Positions 11,303-21,452 of a stretch of 64,000 bases of DNA are shown piece by piece; the first letter of the stretch is position 1; each line of letters opens with the position of its first letter. The position numbers and the translations under genes were made by a program. The notes beneath the pieces were generated by a model. That model worked only from the letters and a program-made list of their open reading frames with translations, was not told the DNA's origin and did no database searches. Origin of the DNA: Desmodesmus armatus (lineage: Eukaryota > Chlorophyta > Chlorophyceae > Sphaeropleales > Scenedesmaceae); NCBI GenBank assembly GCA_007449985.2, contig VIIQ02000254.1, positions 54,411 through 118,410 of the forward strand, in the 5' to 3' direction.

Positions 11303-12311
11303 ATTATGGACAGGTTATGATGGCAATGGTCGGAGGGTGAGGGAAAGGGGTGAATTGTTGACATATGGGCATAAGGACATGACCTAACTTGCGTGGGCTT
11401 GTGGACTTCATGGCTTGACTTGATTGGTGATATTGATCTTAGGAGACACTTCAAGTCTAAAGGTGGAGATGTTCAAGTGTGTGATGTTGTGCTTGGTTGT
11501 GTACATGATTGGATGCATGGAGTAGTAGCCTCTTTGCCGTTGCAGTAGTGCTTGCATTTGGATGTGCAGTTGACCTATAGACATGCACACCTGCTTGGAC
11601 ACGCGTGTATGTGGGTGTGTGTGTGTGTGTGTTTGATGTTGTCATGTAGGCATGCCATAGGGGCATGCACTAAGGCGTCCTGCTCAGTCTTGGGTGTGCA
11701 TTGGAATGCAACTTGTGTGATGTGCGTATGTTTGTGTGTGAAATCTGTTTCTATGTAGGACCATTGACTAGTAAGCAAGTGTTGTACTTGTGCATACATG
11801 TGTGTGTTGTGTGTGTATGGATGTGGATCCCATTGACATGTGGGTGTGGATCCTCATTGACATTTCAATGGTATATGTGATGACATCTGATAGTTGTTTG
11901 TGCAAGGGTACCGTGATGATTGCACGACCCTCCATTAGGCGGTTGTTATCGTACAGTGTTAATGGCTTGATTGCTTGATGATGTGTGTAGAGTGTTGGAG
12001 TAAGTTTAGGCCAGCCCATGAGCATTGTCACCTTGTGACAAATTATGGGCTGTGGTAGCCCACAGCAGATCCACGGATTGCTGTGGTGTAGATTGGAATC
12101 TGGGCGCACGGTCAGGCCCTGGATGCCCTTCGGGGCTGCTTCTCACGGAGCTGTCTGCATGGCCCTGCGATGGTGTCCCCTGCACAAGGGGTGCCGTGGG
12201 GTGGGTGTCACAACAGGTTGCCCCATCCTCCCACTGGATCTTTTTATGGAGTGAACCACCGGTTGCTTGGTCCCGCCCAATGTAACTGATCACTTCCATT
12301 AAAAAAAAAAA
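11303..12311 (+). mobile_element. LINE-F: poly(A)-tailed retroelement 3' end
   Basis: About 1 kb with no RT motif, ending TGTAA (12281-12285), 15 nt, then 11 A. The TSD is GCGGTAAG plus flanking A (11292-11302 and 12309-12319). Its last ~200 bp resemble the LINE-B 3' end in block order: a CAGGTTGC/CCATCCTC block, then GGTTGCTTG, then TGTAACT with CACT. This suggests a 5'-truncated LINE of a related family with a shared 3' recognition end. Several GT-rich stretches occur at 11610-11830. Confidence 0.7.
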
Positions 12312-12502
12312 GCGGTAAGCAGGTGCACAGAGACATCAGAAAGACGTCCAAACCGGCAGCAGGCACAGCTGCGGACCATGCTGGCAACAAATGTAATTAT
12401 TCCAGGCAGTTGCAGCCACTGCCAGACCCTCAAATCCGCCGCAAGGCCGTTCGGAGAATGTCGCAACAAGGGACCCCCGCAAAAGGCTATTACTCCCAAT
12501 AT

Positions 12503-12811
12503 TTTTTTTTTTTTTTTTATAAAGGAGGGAAGGGGAGATGGAACTGCCGCTGCATATGCTGCCATTGTGCTGTCATTCCCTCATTACTGGATACTTTCAC
12601 CACATAGTGGTACTCTCCAGACCTAGTTAACTGCCGAAGCCGAAGCTTGGTATCACCACGCGTGAAGGGTAAACCACCGAAACCCCTTCACCACTGCGAG
12701 CCGCTACAAGGGTGGGCGGACATCACAGCCTGGCCAGTGTCTTTGCCAGCATTCGATCCCCAGACCTTGCAATCTGAAGACCACCGACATATTGTAATGG
12801 GCTATCGGCGG
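12503..12811 (-). mobile_element. tRNA-derived SINE
   Basis: On the minus strand it starts at 12811 and ends in 16 A (12503-12518). The TSD is CAATAT (12497-12502 and 12812-12817). A pol III A-box-like TAGCCCATTAC sits 7 nt from the 5' end (12794-12804), matching 10 of 11 consensus positions. A B-box-like GGATCGAATGC is at 12749-12759, matching 9 of 11, and 34 bp separate them as in a tRNA. There is no coding sequence. A ~30-bp piece of its 3' end reappears near 57104. Confidence 0.75.
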
Positions 12812-12914
12812 CAATATAAAGCCTTTCAGCACAAACTGAGCACAGTTCCGCATGCCCAAACAGCTCTATTTTGCGTGTACGTGAGGGCCTCCACATTCTT
12901 TTTGCATCGCACTG

Positions 12915-13781
12915 AGTGTCTTCAAGCGTACCAACATGCACCCCAACTGAGTCCCAAAAGGGTGCGTAGTGGTAGGTTGGTGTCGGCGGATGCCGCGTTG
13001 TGATGGTGCCCAGCGGTGGTGGTCCGCAAAAAGTCATCTGGTTGGCTCCGGTGAAAGACAAAAATAGTGTCTTCAAGCGTACCATAAAGCACCCCAATTG
13101 AGTCACGGAGCGGCGCATAGCGGTGGGTTGGTGTCGGCGGATGCCGCGTAGCGGTGCGCAGCGGTGGTGGTCCGCAAAAATCATCCTGTTGGCTCTTGTC
13201 AAAAACAAAAATAGTGTCTTCAAGAGTACCAACATGCACCCCAAATGAGTCCCAAAGGCGCGCGTAGCGGTGGGTTGGTGTCGGCGGATGCCGCGTAACG
13301 GCTTGCGCCCTCAAAGGGTGGTGCCTGCCAGGTTGCGCCATCCTCTTGCCTGAGCTTTGAGGGGTGGCTTCTGTTGCTTGACTTCGCTCTTGTAACTTGC
13401 TCACTCCAAAAAAAAAAATAACGGTGCGCAACGGTGGCGGTCCGCAAAAAAACATTGGTTGGCTCTGGTGAAAAACAAAAATAGTGTCTTCAAGTGTACC
13501 AACATGCACCCCAATTGAGTCACGGAGCTGTGCGGAGTGGTGGGTTGGTGTCGGCGGATGCCGCATGATGGTGCGCAGCGGTGGTGGTCCGCAAAAAATC
13601 ATCTGGTTGGCTCTAACCAAAAACAAAAGTAGTGTCTTCAAGCGTACCAACATGCACCCCAACTGAGTCCCAAAACGGCGCGTATTGGTAGGTTGGTGTC
13701 GGCGGATGCCGCGTTGTGATGGTGCCCAGCGGTGGTGGTCCGCAAAAAACCCTTTGGTTGGCTCCGGTGAAAGACAAAAAT
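12915..13781 (+). repeat. 147-bp satellite, block 2
   Basis: Satellite resumes mid-monomer right after TDR-C and contains one LINE-B 3' fragment. Confidence 0.95.
13302..13418 (+). mobile_element. LINE-B 3' fragment (~117 bp)
   Basis: It ends in TGTAA and 11 A. The TSD TAACGG is at 13296-13301 and 13419-13424. Confidence 0.85.
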
Positions 13782-14493
13782 CAGGGGGGTGGACAATGAA
13801 TCTCGCGGGTGTTGCAGTCAGCTGTAGAGCAAGTCCTAAGGAACCAAGTGATATGCTTAAAAAGTGCAGCCTTGCTCTGGTGTTTCCGCAATTTGAATAA
13901 ACGTATGCCCCGCTGCGCCAATTGGCGGTAATCGGAATTCTCGTTTTTTCGGCCCAGCTGGCCCCAGCACTGGCTCTCAGGTGTTTGTCCTGTATCTCTG
14001 CAAGGCCGTGCTAGCTTGTGCCTTGTATCTGTGCGGTGTACATGCAGCAAGAGCGAAGTATTGCTGCAGTGAGATTGTGCTGTCTCGCCCTGTACTGTGT
14101 TGGAGCGGTGAAATTGGCATTCTGGGACCTGGGGTAACTGATGTGACCTTCAGCATACTGTACCACATAAAGGCCTCACCGCGGGCTCATCTGCGTAGCT
14201 GATTCCGCTTGATAGTGTTGTTGTGAGTCGAAATGTGCTGCCAGTCGCTGCTGTGTGGTTGCTCTTTTGTCCGTGGTTGGCTGACGTAACCGTTGACTGT
14301 GTTTCTGGCGCTGCTGAGCCTCTCAGGGAGTCTTTGGACCGAGCTACGCGAGAACAGCCTGGCAAGCCTCGTAACTTGATGGAAGGAATGCGCACATTAA
14401 ACGCAATTGCTTTGCATAAGAACCGCTGCACACGAGCGCGTCTGCTTGGGCTGAGCCGGCGAAACCCCCAGAGAATCATTGTCCACCCCCCTG
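13782..14493. repeat. TDR-E left terminal repeat
   Basis: 712 bp from CAGGGGGG to CCCCCCTG. It contains an AATAAA near 13895. Short open frames in it are not convincing. Confidence 0.8.
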
Positions 14494-16742
14494 TGTCTAA
14501 CCCCTGACCTGCACCCTGACTGACGTCCGTGTTCTCTGCGGAAACACGGACGATTGCGGCCTTGTTTTCAGTGAAATCAATGCTTGTAATGCGCACGTTC
14601 TTGTCAGCTCTGCAGCCCCTGTGCAACTCGCCATCTTGATTTTAGCAGTCAGCAGGAGTGTCAGCATCTGCTGTGCTGGATTCTTGGTTTCTTCTAGCGG
14701 CTTCATCTTGCTCTGCAATTCAAACAGTTGAACTTGTATGTTGTCAAGTAAAAGTTTCAGCTTAGCAGAGAGGCTGGAGCAGCAGCAGCAGCAGCTGAGG
14801 GCTGGTGTGATGTTCTAGATCAACCAACAGGTGTGTGGGCCACACTGCAGCACACCAGCAGGAGCATCGGCCCCATGGAGCATTCTCAACATTATGATTT
14901 CACTTGGTGAATGCATTGGAGGCCCCCTGCACATCCAGATCAGGCTCAGCACAGAACAGCCTTGGCAGCAGCAGTAGCAGTAAATGCAAGAACAGTGCCA
15001 CTAAGCTGCATGAGACCCACAGCAGAGCTACACAGCAGAAGCAGCCAGCATGCATGGTGCTGGATCAGCAGTTGAAAACCGAAGCAACTGCTCCCTGCCC
15101 TTCCTGCAGGTACCTACAGCCAACATTCAACACTAAGGAGGCACCGACGACGACACGAGTCGAGCCCCACACCATGACAACCAGATGCAAGGAGCAGATG
15201 AGACCCATAGGTGGGTGAGACTGGTGTGTCACGCAGCAGCAGCAGAGACGTATGCCAGCACCACAGGCAGCTGCCTTGGTGAGGCAGAGCAACCGTGCAG
15301 TTGAAGGGTGCCAAACCACAATCGCTGCTACGACGCACAAGCGTTACAGCGCTCAGCTGAGCTCAAGGGCAGTGTAGTTGCCACCAACAACAGTGAATGC
15401 CTCCCAAGTGTCTGGCAGTGTGGTGGTATCAGATGCAGTCCTGCTGCCTGGCATAGGGCATTCAAAAGTAGCATACTGCCCCTTGGACCTCTGTGGGGTA
15501 GCGTTCGTGTTGGGGTATAATTGCATACACTGCAGCAGCCAGCTGTGCGTCTCCTCATCCATGTGACTATGCACGTGCTCAATGGACCTCTTGCATTTAG
15601 TTGAGTGGGGTGGATGAAGCAGCAGCTGCCATCCCTGAGGCAGGAGGCTGGCTGCTTCACTGTGCACCATGGGGACCCCAGTCGCTGCAGATGATGAAGT
15701 GCTCTGTGTGCCTCAGCCAGCAGCAACATATTTGTCCTGCAGCCCATGCACAGCTCCCTGAACATGTCATTGTTATGTGCTGTTGTAATGTATGTGGTTG
15801 GCTGGATGGATGTCCTGGACCCCCCTTTGTGTGCAGGTGCATTGCGGCGAAACAAAGGCGACATGCGCAAGGCGGGGCGAACATGCGGGCAGCACAGCAG
15901 CACAGCAGTGATGAGATGCCACAAGATAGTCGACCCCACAGCATATGCAGGCCACACTGGTTGCTGCAAGCAGCAGCTTTACTACAACTGCAGCTGCCAG
16001 CCAGGCGCACAGCACGTGGCATGCTTGGGGGGCAGAACCGCCCACCCCAGCGAAACAGCCCTCAACGGCCACGCATGCAGCAGGAAGGGCAGCAGCTGGC
16101 AGGGGGTGCTGTATGGATTGTGTGATGCTGAGCAGTTGATTGAGCTATATGCTGTAGAAGCACATAGCCTTGACAAGCCTGAACATGCTGTTGTGTTTGA
16201 GGGGTTGACCGTGTGCCCTGCGTCAAACCGCAAAAATGTCATTGTTGCCGCGGCACGCAGCTTGGTAATCAAAGTGAACGGCCAAGGGCACAGTACTATA
16301 GTACTGACACATGCCAACAGTTGTGACAGTAGCCTTGCTGAAATGAGGCTCAAGGACCAGTTGTATGCTCAAGAGGTCCTGGGGTAGGGTTTGAGTGTGT
16401 TGCGGTTGTTGATGGTTGAGGACATCAGCAACACAACAGCCCTAGCTGCCCTATGCAAAAGATGCCAAGCAGCCAGGCGACAATGGTGACAGTGCCATAT
16501 GCCAAGGCCAAGGCAAGGGTGGCACAGTAGGTGACGGTGCCCCGGGAGGGTCATGTTGCCGGTGGTGGGGGGGAGGGGGGTGGCGGCCCAGAAACTGTCA
16601 TTGGCGACGGCTGCTAGCACAGGCCATGAACACTGGTAAGGCTAGGGTGGGTGCACTAGCGCTGCTGAGTGTGACACAATGGCGCAATGTGCCGGGGCCC
16701 TTGGAGCCCTGTTGGTGCCAAGTCAGTGCACAGCCCCAGACA
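14494..16742. other. TDR-E internal region, no recognisable gene
   Basis: It holds two ~213-codon open frames, 15746-16387 (+) and 15328-15969 (-), overlapping on opposite strands and without motifs I recognise, so neither is called. It starts TGTCT and ends AGACA, a 5-bp inverted match directly inside the terminal repeats. It may be captured host DNA. Confidence 0.5.
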
Positions 16743-17454
16743 CAGGGGGGTGGACAATGAATCTCGCGGGTGTTGCAGTCAGCTGTAGAGCAAGTCCTAC
16801 GGAACCAAGTGATATGCTTAAAAAGTGCAGCCTTGCTCTGGTGTTTCCGCAATTTGAATAAACGTATGCCCCGCTGCGCCAATTGGCGGTAATCGGAATT
16901 CTCGTTTTTTCGGCCCAGCTGGCCCCAGCACTGGCTCTCAGGTGTTTGTCCTGTATCTCTGCAAGGCCGTGCTAGCTTGTGCCTTGTATCTGTGCGGTGT
17001 ACATGCAGCAAGAGCGAAGTATTGCTGCAGTGAGATTGTGCTGTCTCGCCCTGTACTGTGTTGGAGCGGTGAAATTGGCATTCTGGGACCTGGGGTAACT
17101 GATGTGACCTTCAGCATACTGTACCACATAAAGGCCTCACCGCGGGCTCATCTGCGTAGCTGATTCCGCTTGATAGTGTTGTTGTGAGTCGAAATGTGCT
17201 GCCAGTCGCTGCTGTGTGGTTGCTCTTTTGTCCGTGGTTGGCTGACGTAACCGTTGACTGTGTTTCTGGCGCTGCTGAGCCTCTCAGGGAGTCTTTGGAC
17301 CGAGCTACGCGAGAACAGCCTGGCAAGCCTCGTAACTTGATGGAAGGAATGCGCACATTAAACGCAATTGCTTTGCATAAGAACCGCTGCACACGAGCGC
17401 GTCTACTTGGGCTGAGCCGGCGAAACCCCCAGAGAATCATTGTCCACCCCCCTG
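16743..17454. repeat. TDR-E right terminal repeat
   Basis: The same 712 bp as 13782-14493 with about two substitutions. Its junction with the satellite is duplicated at 6184. Confidence 0.8.
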
Positions 17455-19022
17455 AATAGTGTCTTCAAGCGTACCAACATGCACCCCAATTGAGTCACGG
17501 AGCGGCGCATAGCGGTGGGTTGGTGTCGGTGGATGCCGCGTGATGGTGCGCAGCGGTGGTGGTCCGCAAAAAATCATCTGGTTGGCTCTAATCAAAAACA
17601 AAAGTAGTGTCTTCAAGCGTACCAACATGCACCCCAACTGAGTCCCAAAAGGGTGCGTAGTGGTAGGTTGGTGTCGGCGGATGCCGCGTTGTGATGGTGC
17701 CCAGCGGTGGTGGTCCGCAAAAAGTCATCTGGTTGGCTCCGGTGAAAGACAAAAATAGTGTCTTCAAGCGTACCATAAAGCACCCCAATTGAGTCACGGA
17801 GCGGCGCATAGCGGTGGGTTGGTGTCGGCGGATGCCGCGTAGCGGTGCGCAGCGGTGGTGGTCCGCAAAAATCATCCTGTTGGCTCTTGTCAAAAACAAA
17901 AATAGTGTCTTCAAGAGTACCAACATGCACCCCAAATGAGTCCCAAAGGCGCGCGTAGCGGTGGGTTGGTGTCGGCGGATGCCGCGTAATGGTGCGCAAC
18001 GGTGGCGGTCCGCAAAAAAACATTGGTTGGCTCTGGTGAAAGACAAAAATAGTGTCTTCAAGTGTACCAACATGCACCCCAATTGAGTCACGAAGCTGTG
18101 CGGAGTGGTGGGTTGGTATCGGCGGATGCCGCATGATGGTGCGCAGCGGTGGTGGTCCGCAAAAAAATTTGGTTGGCTCTCATCAAAAACAAAAGTAGTG
18201 TCTTCAAGCGTACCAACATGCACCCCAACTGAGTCCCAAAACGGCGCGTATTGGTAGGTTGGTGTCGGCGGATGCCGCGTTGTGATGGTGCCCAGCGGTG
18301 GTGGTCCGCAAAAAAACCTTTGGTTGGCTCCGGTGAAAGACAAAAGTAGTGTCTTCAAGCGTACCAACATGCACCCCAATTGAGTCACGGAGCGGCGCAT
18401 AGCGGTGGGTTGGTGTCGGTGGATGCCGCGTGATGTTGCGCAGCGGTGGTGGTCCGCAAAAAATCATCTGGTTGGCTCTAATCAAAAACAAAAGTAGTGT
18501 CTTCAAGCGTACCAACATGCACCCCAACTGAGCCCCAAAAGGGTGCGTAGTGGTAGGTTGGTGTCGGCGGATGCCGCGTTGTGATGGTGCCCAGCGGTGG
18601 TGGTCCGCAAAAAGTCATCTGGTTGGCTCCGGTGAAAGACCAAAACAGTGTCTTCAAGCGTACCAACATGCACCCCAATTGAGTCACGGAGCGGCGCATA
18701 GCGGTGGGTTGGTGTCGGCGGATGCCGCGTAGCGGTGCGCAGCGGTGGTGGTCTGCAAAAATCATCCTGTTGGCTCTTGTCAAAAACAAAAATAGTGTCT
18801 TCAAGAGTACCAACATTTTTTTTGGAAGTACCAACATGCACCCCAAATGAGTCCCAAAGGCGCGAATATCGGTGAGTTGGTGTCGGCGGATGCCGCGTGA
18901 CAGTGCCCAGCGGTGGTGGTCCGCAAAAAAACATTGGTTGGCTCTGGTGAAAGACAAAAATAGTGTCTTCAAGCGTACCAACATGCACCCTAATTGAGTC
19001 ACGGAGCTGTGCGGAGTGGTGG
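17455..19022 (+). repeat. 147-bp satellite, block 3
   Basis: About ten monomers. At 18815-18825 there is a tiny insertion of T8 plus GGA between two copies of AGTACCAACA (18805-18814 and following). Confidence 0.95.
18815..18825 (-). mobile_element. Near-empty LINE-B insertion (tail plus 3 nt)
   Basis: Poly(T) plus GGA equals the reverse complement of LINE-B's last three bases and its tail. It is flanked by a ~10-bp duplication, AGTACCAACA. A mutated copy of the same insertion is at about 27446-27462. Confidence 0.6.
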
Positions 19023-19034
19023 GTGGCACATGTG

Positions 19035-19150
19035 TGTGTTAGGGAACTGGGTCACTCTGGCGCACTGCTCTACTGCTCTACTGTTCTACTGCTGTCGTCT
19101 ATGGTTATGTCACCACTGTAAGGCAGGGAGTCGTCCTCTGGAGGCTTCGC
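19035..19150. repeat. TIR-H copy 1 left inverted repeat
   Basis: 116 bp, identical to the reverse complement of 21337-21452, including the two positions that differ from copy 2. Confidence 0.85.
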
Positions 19151-19571
19151 CGATTAGCTCGGTCAAACGTGATTAGTCAGGGAACGGGTGGTGCAGCAGC
19201 AGACGCGACAGTCGCAGGAAGCAGCCCCGACAGCCTCAACAGACGTATCAAATGCGAATCATCGCGTGCAAGCAGCTGCAGCAGGCGCAGGGAGCGAGCG
19301 AAATCTCCCGACGATGTACGCAAGGCATGCAGCGCAGCAGGGATCGCAGGAAGCGACACAAGCAAGCTGCAATAGACACGACAAACAACAACAGTAGACT
19401 CACAAGACGCAGCAGTAGCGAAGCAGCGAACGCAACCGTAAAAGCAGCGCATCGTATCAGGACTGCATACCAAGCAGATCCAGCAACCATGCTGCTCTGT
19501 CTGATGCTGTTGTGCCGCCAATGCAGGGTAGCTGCTGGGATTAGTCCATGCATGGGATTAGATAAAGGAAT

Positions 19572-19946
19572 TTGTGGTGGCAGCAGCTGTCACAGCGTCG
19601 ATTGCGCTTCCACTTCATGCAGCATAAGAGCGTAGCAGATGTGCAGGACGCGAGAGCTGCAATCGCCCCAATCGACGCATCAGCAACACTCATTGTCCGC
19701 ATCAGCTTCATGAAGCCTCCAACCCGGCAGCGCAAGTCTACGGCTCACAGTGCTTGGTGGGAGAGCAGTAGTAGCACCACGCCAGCAGTAGCAGCAACTC
19801 GCCCCACCCCCACCCCCAAGCCTAAGCAGCAGCGCAAGAAGGCGCCTGCACGCAAGCCTCTCACCTTCCGTAGGACCACGCCCCCCCTTGCCGCCCCCCC
19901 TTGCCGCCCATTCCCCCTGTGCTGGTGGAGGATGTGTTCAGGGTGA
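19572..19946 (+). pseudogene. TIR-H copy 1, 5' half of a basic Q/P-rich ORF
   Basis: It encodes a Ser/Thr/Pro/Lys-rich protein (MQHKSVADVQD... then KPKQQRKKAPARKPL). In the diverged relative at 25.2-26.0 kb the same frame continues through a poly-Q segment into VEDVFRVNWFYN. Here that middle is deleted and the join in a C-rich stretch (~19880-19915) shifts the frame, so the last ~20 codons are probably nonsense. Function unknown. Confidence 0.45.
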
Positions 19947-20275
19947 ACTGGTTTTACAATGCGCGGTTCAGCGGGGGCAAGCTGTATGTGATCAGGGTGA
20001 ACCCTAGTGCATACGAGCAGGCAGATGGTATGCTGGCTGATCCTGGGTTGAGTGATAGGCTGGCCAAGCTGGCTCAGCTGTTGGGCTTTCTGTCTGAGCA
20101 GGCATACGGCAGCGACTGCACCGTGATCAGGTGCTTTTACATGTTCTACTCTGTGGCACGGCTGCAGCACTTCAAGCATAAGTTGGAGTGTGAGCTGCTG
20201 GAGGTGCAGAAGGATGTGTTGTACTGTCTGACGTTCAGGCCTGGTGCCAACCCCAGCTACCTGGGGCAGTTGTAA
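19907..20275 (+). pseudogene. TIR-H copy 1, 3' half of the same ORF (VEDVF... domain)
   Basis: An open frame without an ATG at its beginning, from about PVLVEDVFRVNW to the stop at 20273-20275. It is matched in copy 2 and, for its first ~12 residues, in the diverged relative where it joins a longer protein. I do not recognise the family. The body is well mixed in composition (GGKLYVIRVNPS, CFYMFYSVARLQHF) and looks like a folded domain. In this copy it may be reached only through a frameshift or splicing. Confidence 0.45.
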
Positions 20276-20437
20276 CAAGCAGAGCCACGTGTTTGAGCCA
20301 GGACCCCGTTACACCTTGACTGACAACAGCTTGCACACCTCTGCCTGCTGTACCAACCCCAACACACCACACAGGTGCATGAGCCACCCCCAGCACCCAC
20401 ACCCCCACAGCCAACACCCCAAGCAGCCACACCAGCC

Positions 20438-20959
20438 ATGCAAACAGACTGGCGCCCCTTCGGCCACACCTACGAGGTCAGCTGTGCCGGCAGCATGCGC
20501 AACAGGCGCAGCATGCGTGCAGTGCTGGTGGAGAAGCCTCGTGCTGCCGACCCCTACTGTTACGTGCGAGTCATGCTCAGAGACCAGCATGGCAAGTCAA
20601 AGCAGCGGCGCCTGGCCCTGCGTAACGTGGTGGCCCACTGCTGGCTGCCCGCCTCTGCAGGCTTCAGACTACGCAGCGACGGCACCCCAAGCAGCGCCCT
20701 GCGAGTTTACCATGCAGACAGGGATCCGGACAACTGTGCAGCAGCCAACCTGCTGGTGCTGGAGGAGCAAGCAGCCCAACAGCAGGGGCTGGCCTTGACC
20801 CACAGGGGCCACCGTCCACAGCTCCCCCCACCACCACCCCAGCACCGCCCAATGCAGCCCACACCCCCAGAGCTGATGCTGGCCTCCCTCGCAGCCCCGA
20901 GCAGCTGCACCATGCTGTGGCCAGCAGCCTTCGATGCCAGTGGCTCTCTGCTGCCCTGA
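20438..20959 (+). CDS. NUMOD4-HNH endonuclease-like protein, TIR-H copy 1
   Basis: 173 codons from the first in-frame ATG; the frame is open further upstream without ATG. The N-terminus (TDWRPF..TYEVSCAGSMRNR) fits NUMOD4, the module before many phage-type HNH homing endonucleases (W-x-P, then YEVS-x-x-G-x-x-R). It is followed by YVRVMLRDQHGKSKQRRL, LRNVVAHCWLPA (the usual h-R-x-VAxxFLP helix) and VYHADRDPDNCAAANLLVL, which keeps H, N and N of the H-x-D-x(5)N-x(4)N-L HNH signature. The tail is Pro/Gln-rich. Such enzymes nick or cut DNA. Finding one between long inverted repeats in an algal nuclear-type region is unusual. The stop is followed by TGTAA 121 bp downstream. Activity is an inference. 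Confidence 0.7.
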   Translation: MQTDWRPFGHTYEVSCAGSMRNRRSMRAVLVEKPRAADPYCYVRVMLRDQHGKSKQRRLALRNVVAHCWLPASAGFRLRSDGTPSSALRVYHADRDPDNCAAANLLVLEEQAAQQQGLALTHRGHRPQLPPPPPQHRPMQPTPPELMLASLAAPSSCTMLWPAAFDASGSLLP

Positions 20960-21079
20960 AACATGGGCCTGCATGTTGTAGCAGGCTGGGCTCTCAGTTA
21001 CACCTCCTCATGCAACCACAACTGACCCCAGCTGGCCACATGGCAAACCGCACATGCAGCAGAGGCAAGAATAAAGAAA

Positions 21080-21084
21080 TGTAA
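21080..21084 (+). promoter_or_regulatory. TGTAA polyadenylation signal, TIR-H copy 1
   Basis: AAATGTAAATTT downstream of the HNH ORF. The copy 2 equivalent is 23500-23504. Confidence 0.55.
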
Positions 21085-21336
21085 ATTTGAGAGTTTCATT
21101 ACTTGCTTTGAACGCTTTCACGGCGCACCTGCAGCCTATTCGTGATGGGCCTGCTTCAGCCATCGATCAGTTGACAAATCGGCAGCATCCATGCACGAAC
21201 GGTTTCATGCGATAGGCAGCAACACCATCGAACCTTATGCTCATCAAACGGTGTCTGATGCGTCTAGAAAGCCCTGCGAAGCTTCTTCGTTACAATAGCA
21301 AAGCGACTAATCGAGACAAACGGGCTGGCCTAATCA

Positions 21337-21452
21337 GCGAAGCCTCCAGAGGACGACTCCCTGCCTTACAGTGGTGACATAACCATAGACGACAGCAGTA
21401 GAACAGTAGAGCAGTAGAGCAGTGCGCCAGAGTGACCCAGTTCCCTAACACA
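21337..21452. repeat. TIR-H copy 1 right inverted repeat
   Basis: Pairs with 19035-19150. With the left repeat of copy 2, one base away, it forms a ~233-bp near-perfect palindrome centred at 21453. Confidence 0.85.

Larger units (their letters stand above)
8377..12913. mobile_element. TDR-C: element with 690-bp terminal direct repeats
   Basis: Two direct repeats (8377-9066 and 10892-12913; the second is 690 bp once its two nested inserts are removed) flank 1825 bp of unique sequence, and the whole block interrupts one satellite monomer. Each repeat has perfect 19-bp inverted ends, AGTGCGATGCAAAAAGAAT. AGTG is present on both sides of the block (8372-8375 and 12915-12918) as a likely short TSD. 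The repeats differ at only about 3 of 690 positions, so insertion was recent. No gag, pol or transposase is visible. It may be a non-autonomous LTR-type element with unusual ends, or a macrotransposon made of two inverted-repeat elements. Transcription direction is unknown. Confidence 0.75.
10892..12913. repeat. TDR-C right terminal repeat, with two nested insertions
   Basis: It is the same 690-bp sequence as 8377-9066, split by LINE-F (11303-12311) and a SINE (12503-12811). Subtracting each insert and one TSD gives exactly 690 bp. Confidence 0.85.
13782..17454. mobile_element. TDR-E: element with 712-bp terminal direct repeats
   Basis: Direct repeats of 712 bp (13782-14493, 16743-17454) flank 2249 bp of unique sequence. 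The ends are perfect 18-bp inverted repeats, CAGGGGGGTGGACAATGA. The satellite is interrupted without loss, with AAT on each side (13779-13781, 17455-17457), a 3-bp TSD. The repeats differ at about 2 of 712 positions. There is no obvious polypurine tract or tRNA primer site, and the ends are not TG...CA, so a classical LTR element is doubtful. The design is the same as TDR-C although the sequences are unrelated. Confidence 0.75.
19035..21452 (+). mobile_element. TIR-H element, copy 1 (2418 bp, long inverted repeats, HNH gene)
   Basis: The ends are a perfect ~116-bp terminal inverted repeat (19035-19150 and 21337-21452) starting TGTGTTAGGG. Inside are a Ser/Arg-rich 5' part, a broken ORF, and an ORF with NUMOD4 and HNH motifs, followed by TGTAA at 21080-21084. 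I see no DDE transposase. A second copy follows after one base. No clean TSD is visible: the flanking satellite lacks ~18 bp at the insertion point. It may be a non-autonomous DNA transposon, or a self-mobile element using HNH cleavage. Confidence 0.75.

Noticed and set aside
11610..11830. GT-rich stretch as a separate microsatellite
   Set aside because: Short, impure and part of LINE-F.
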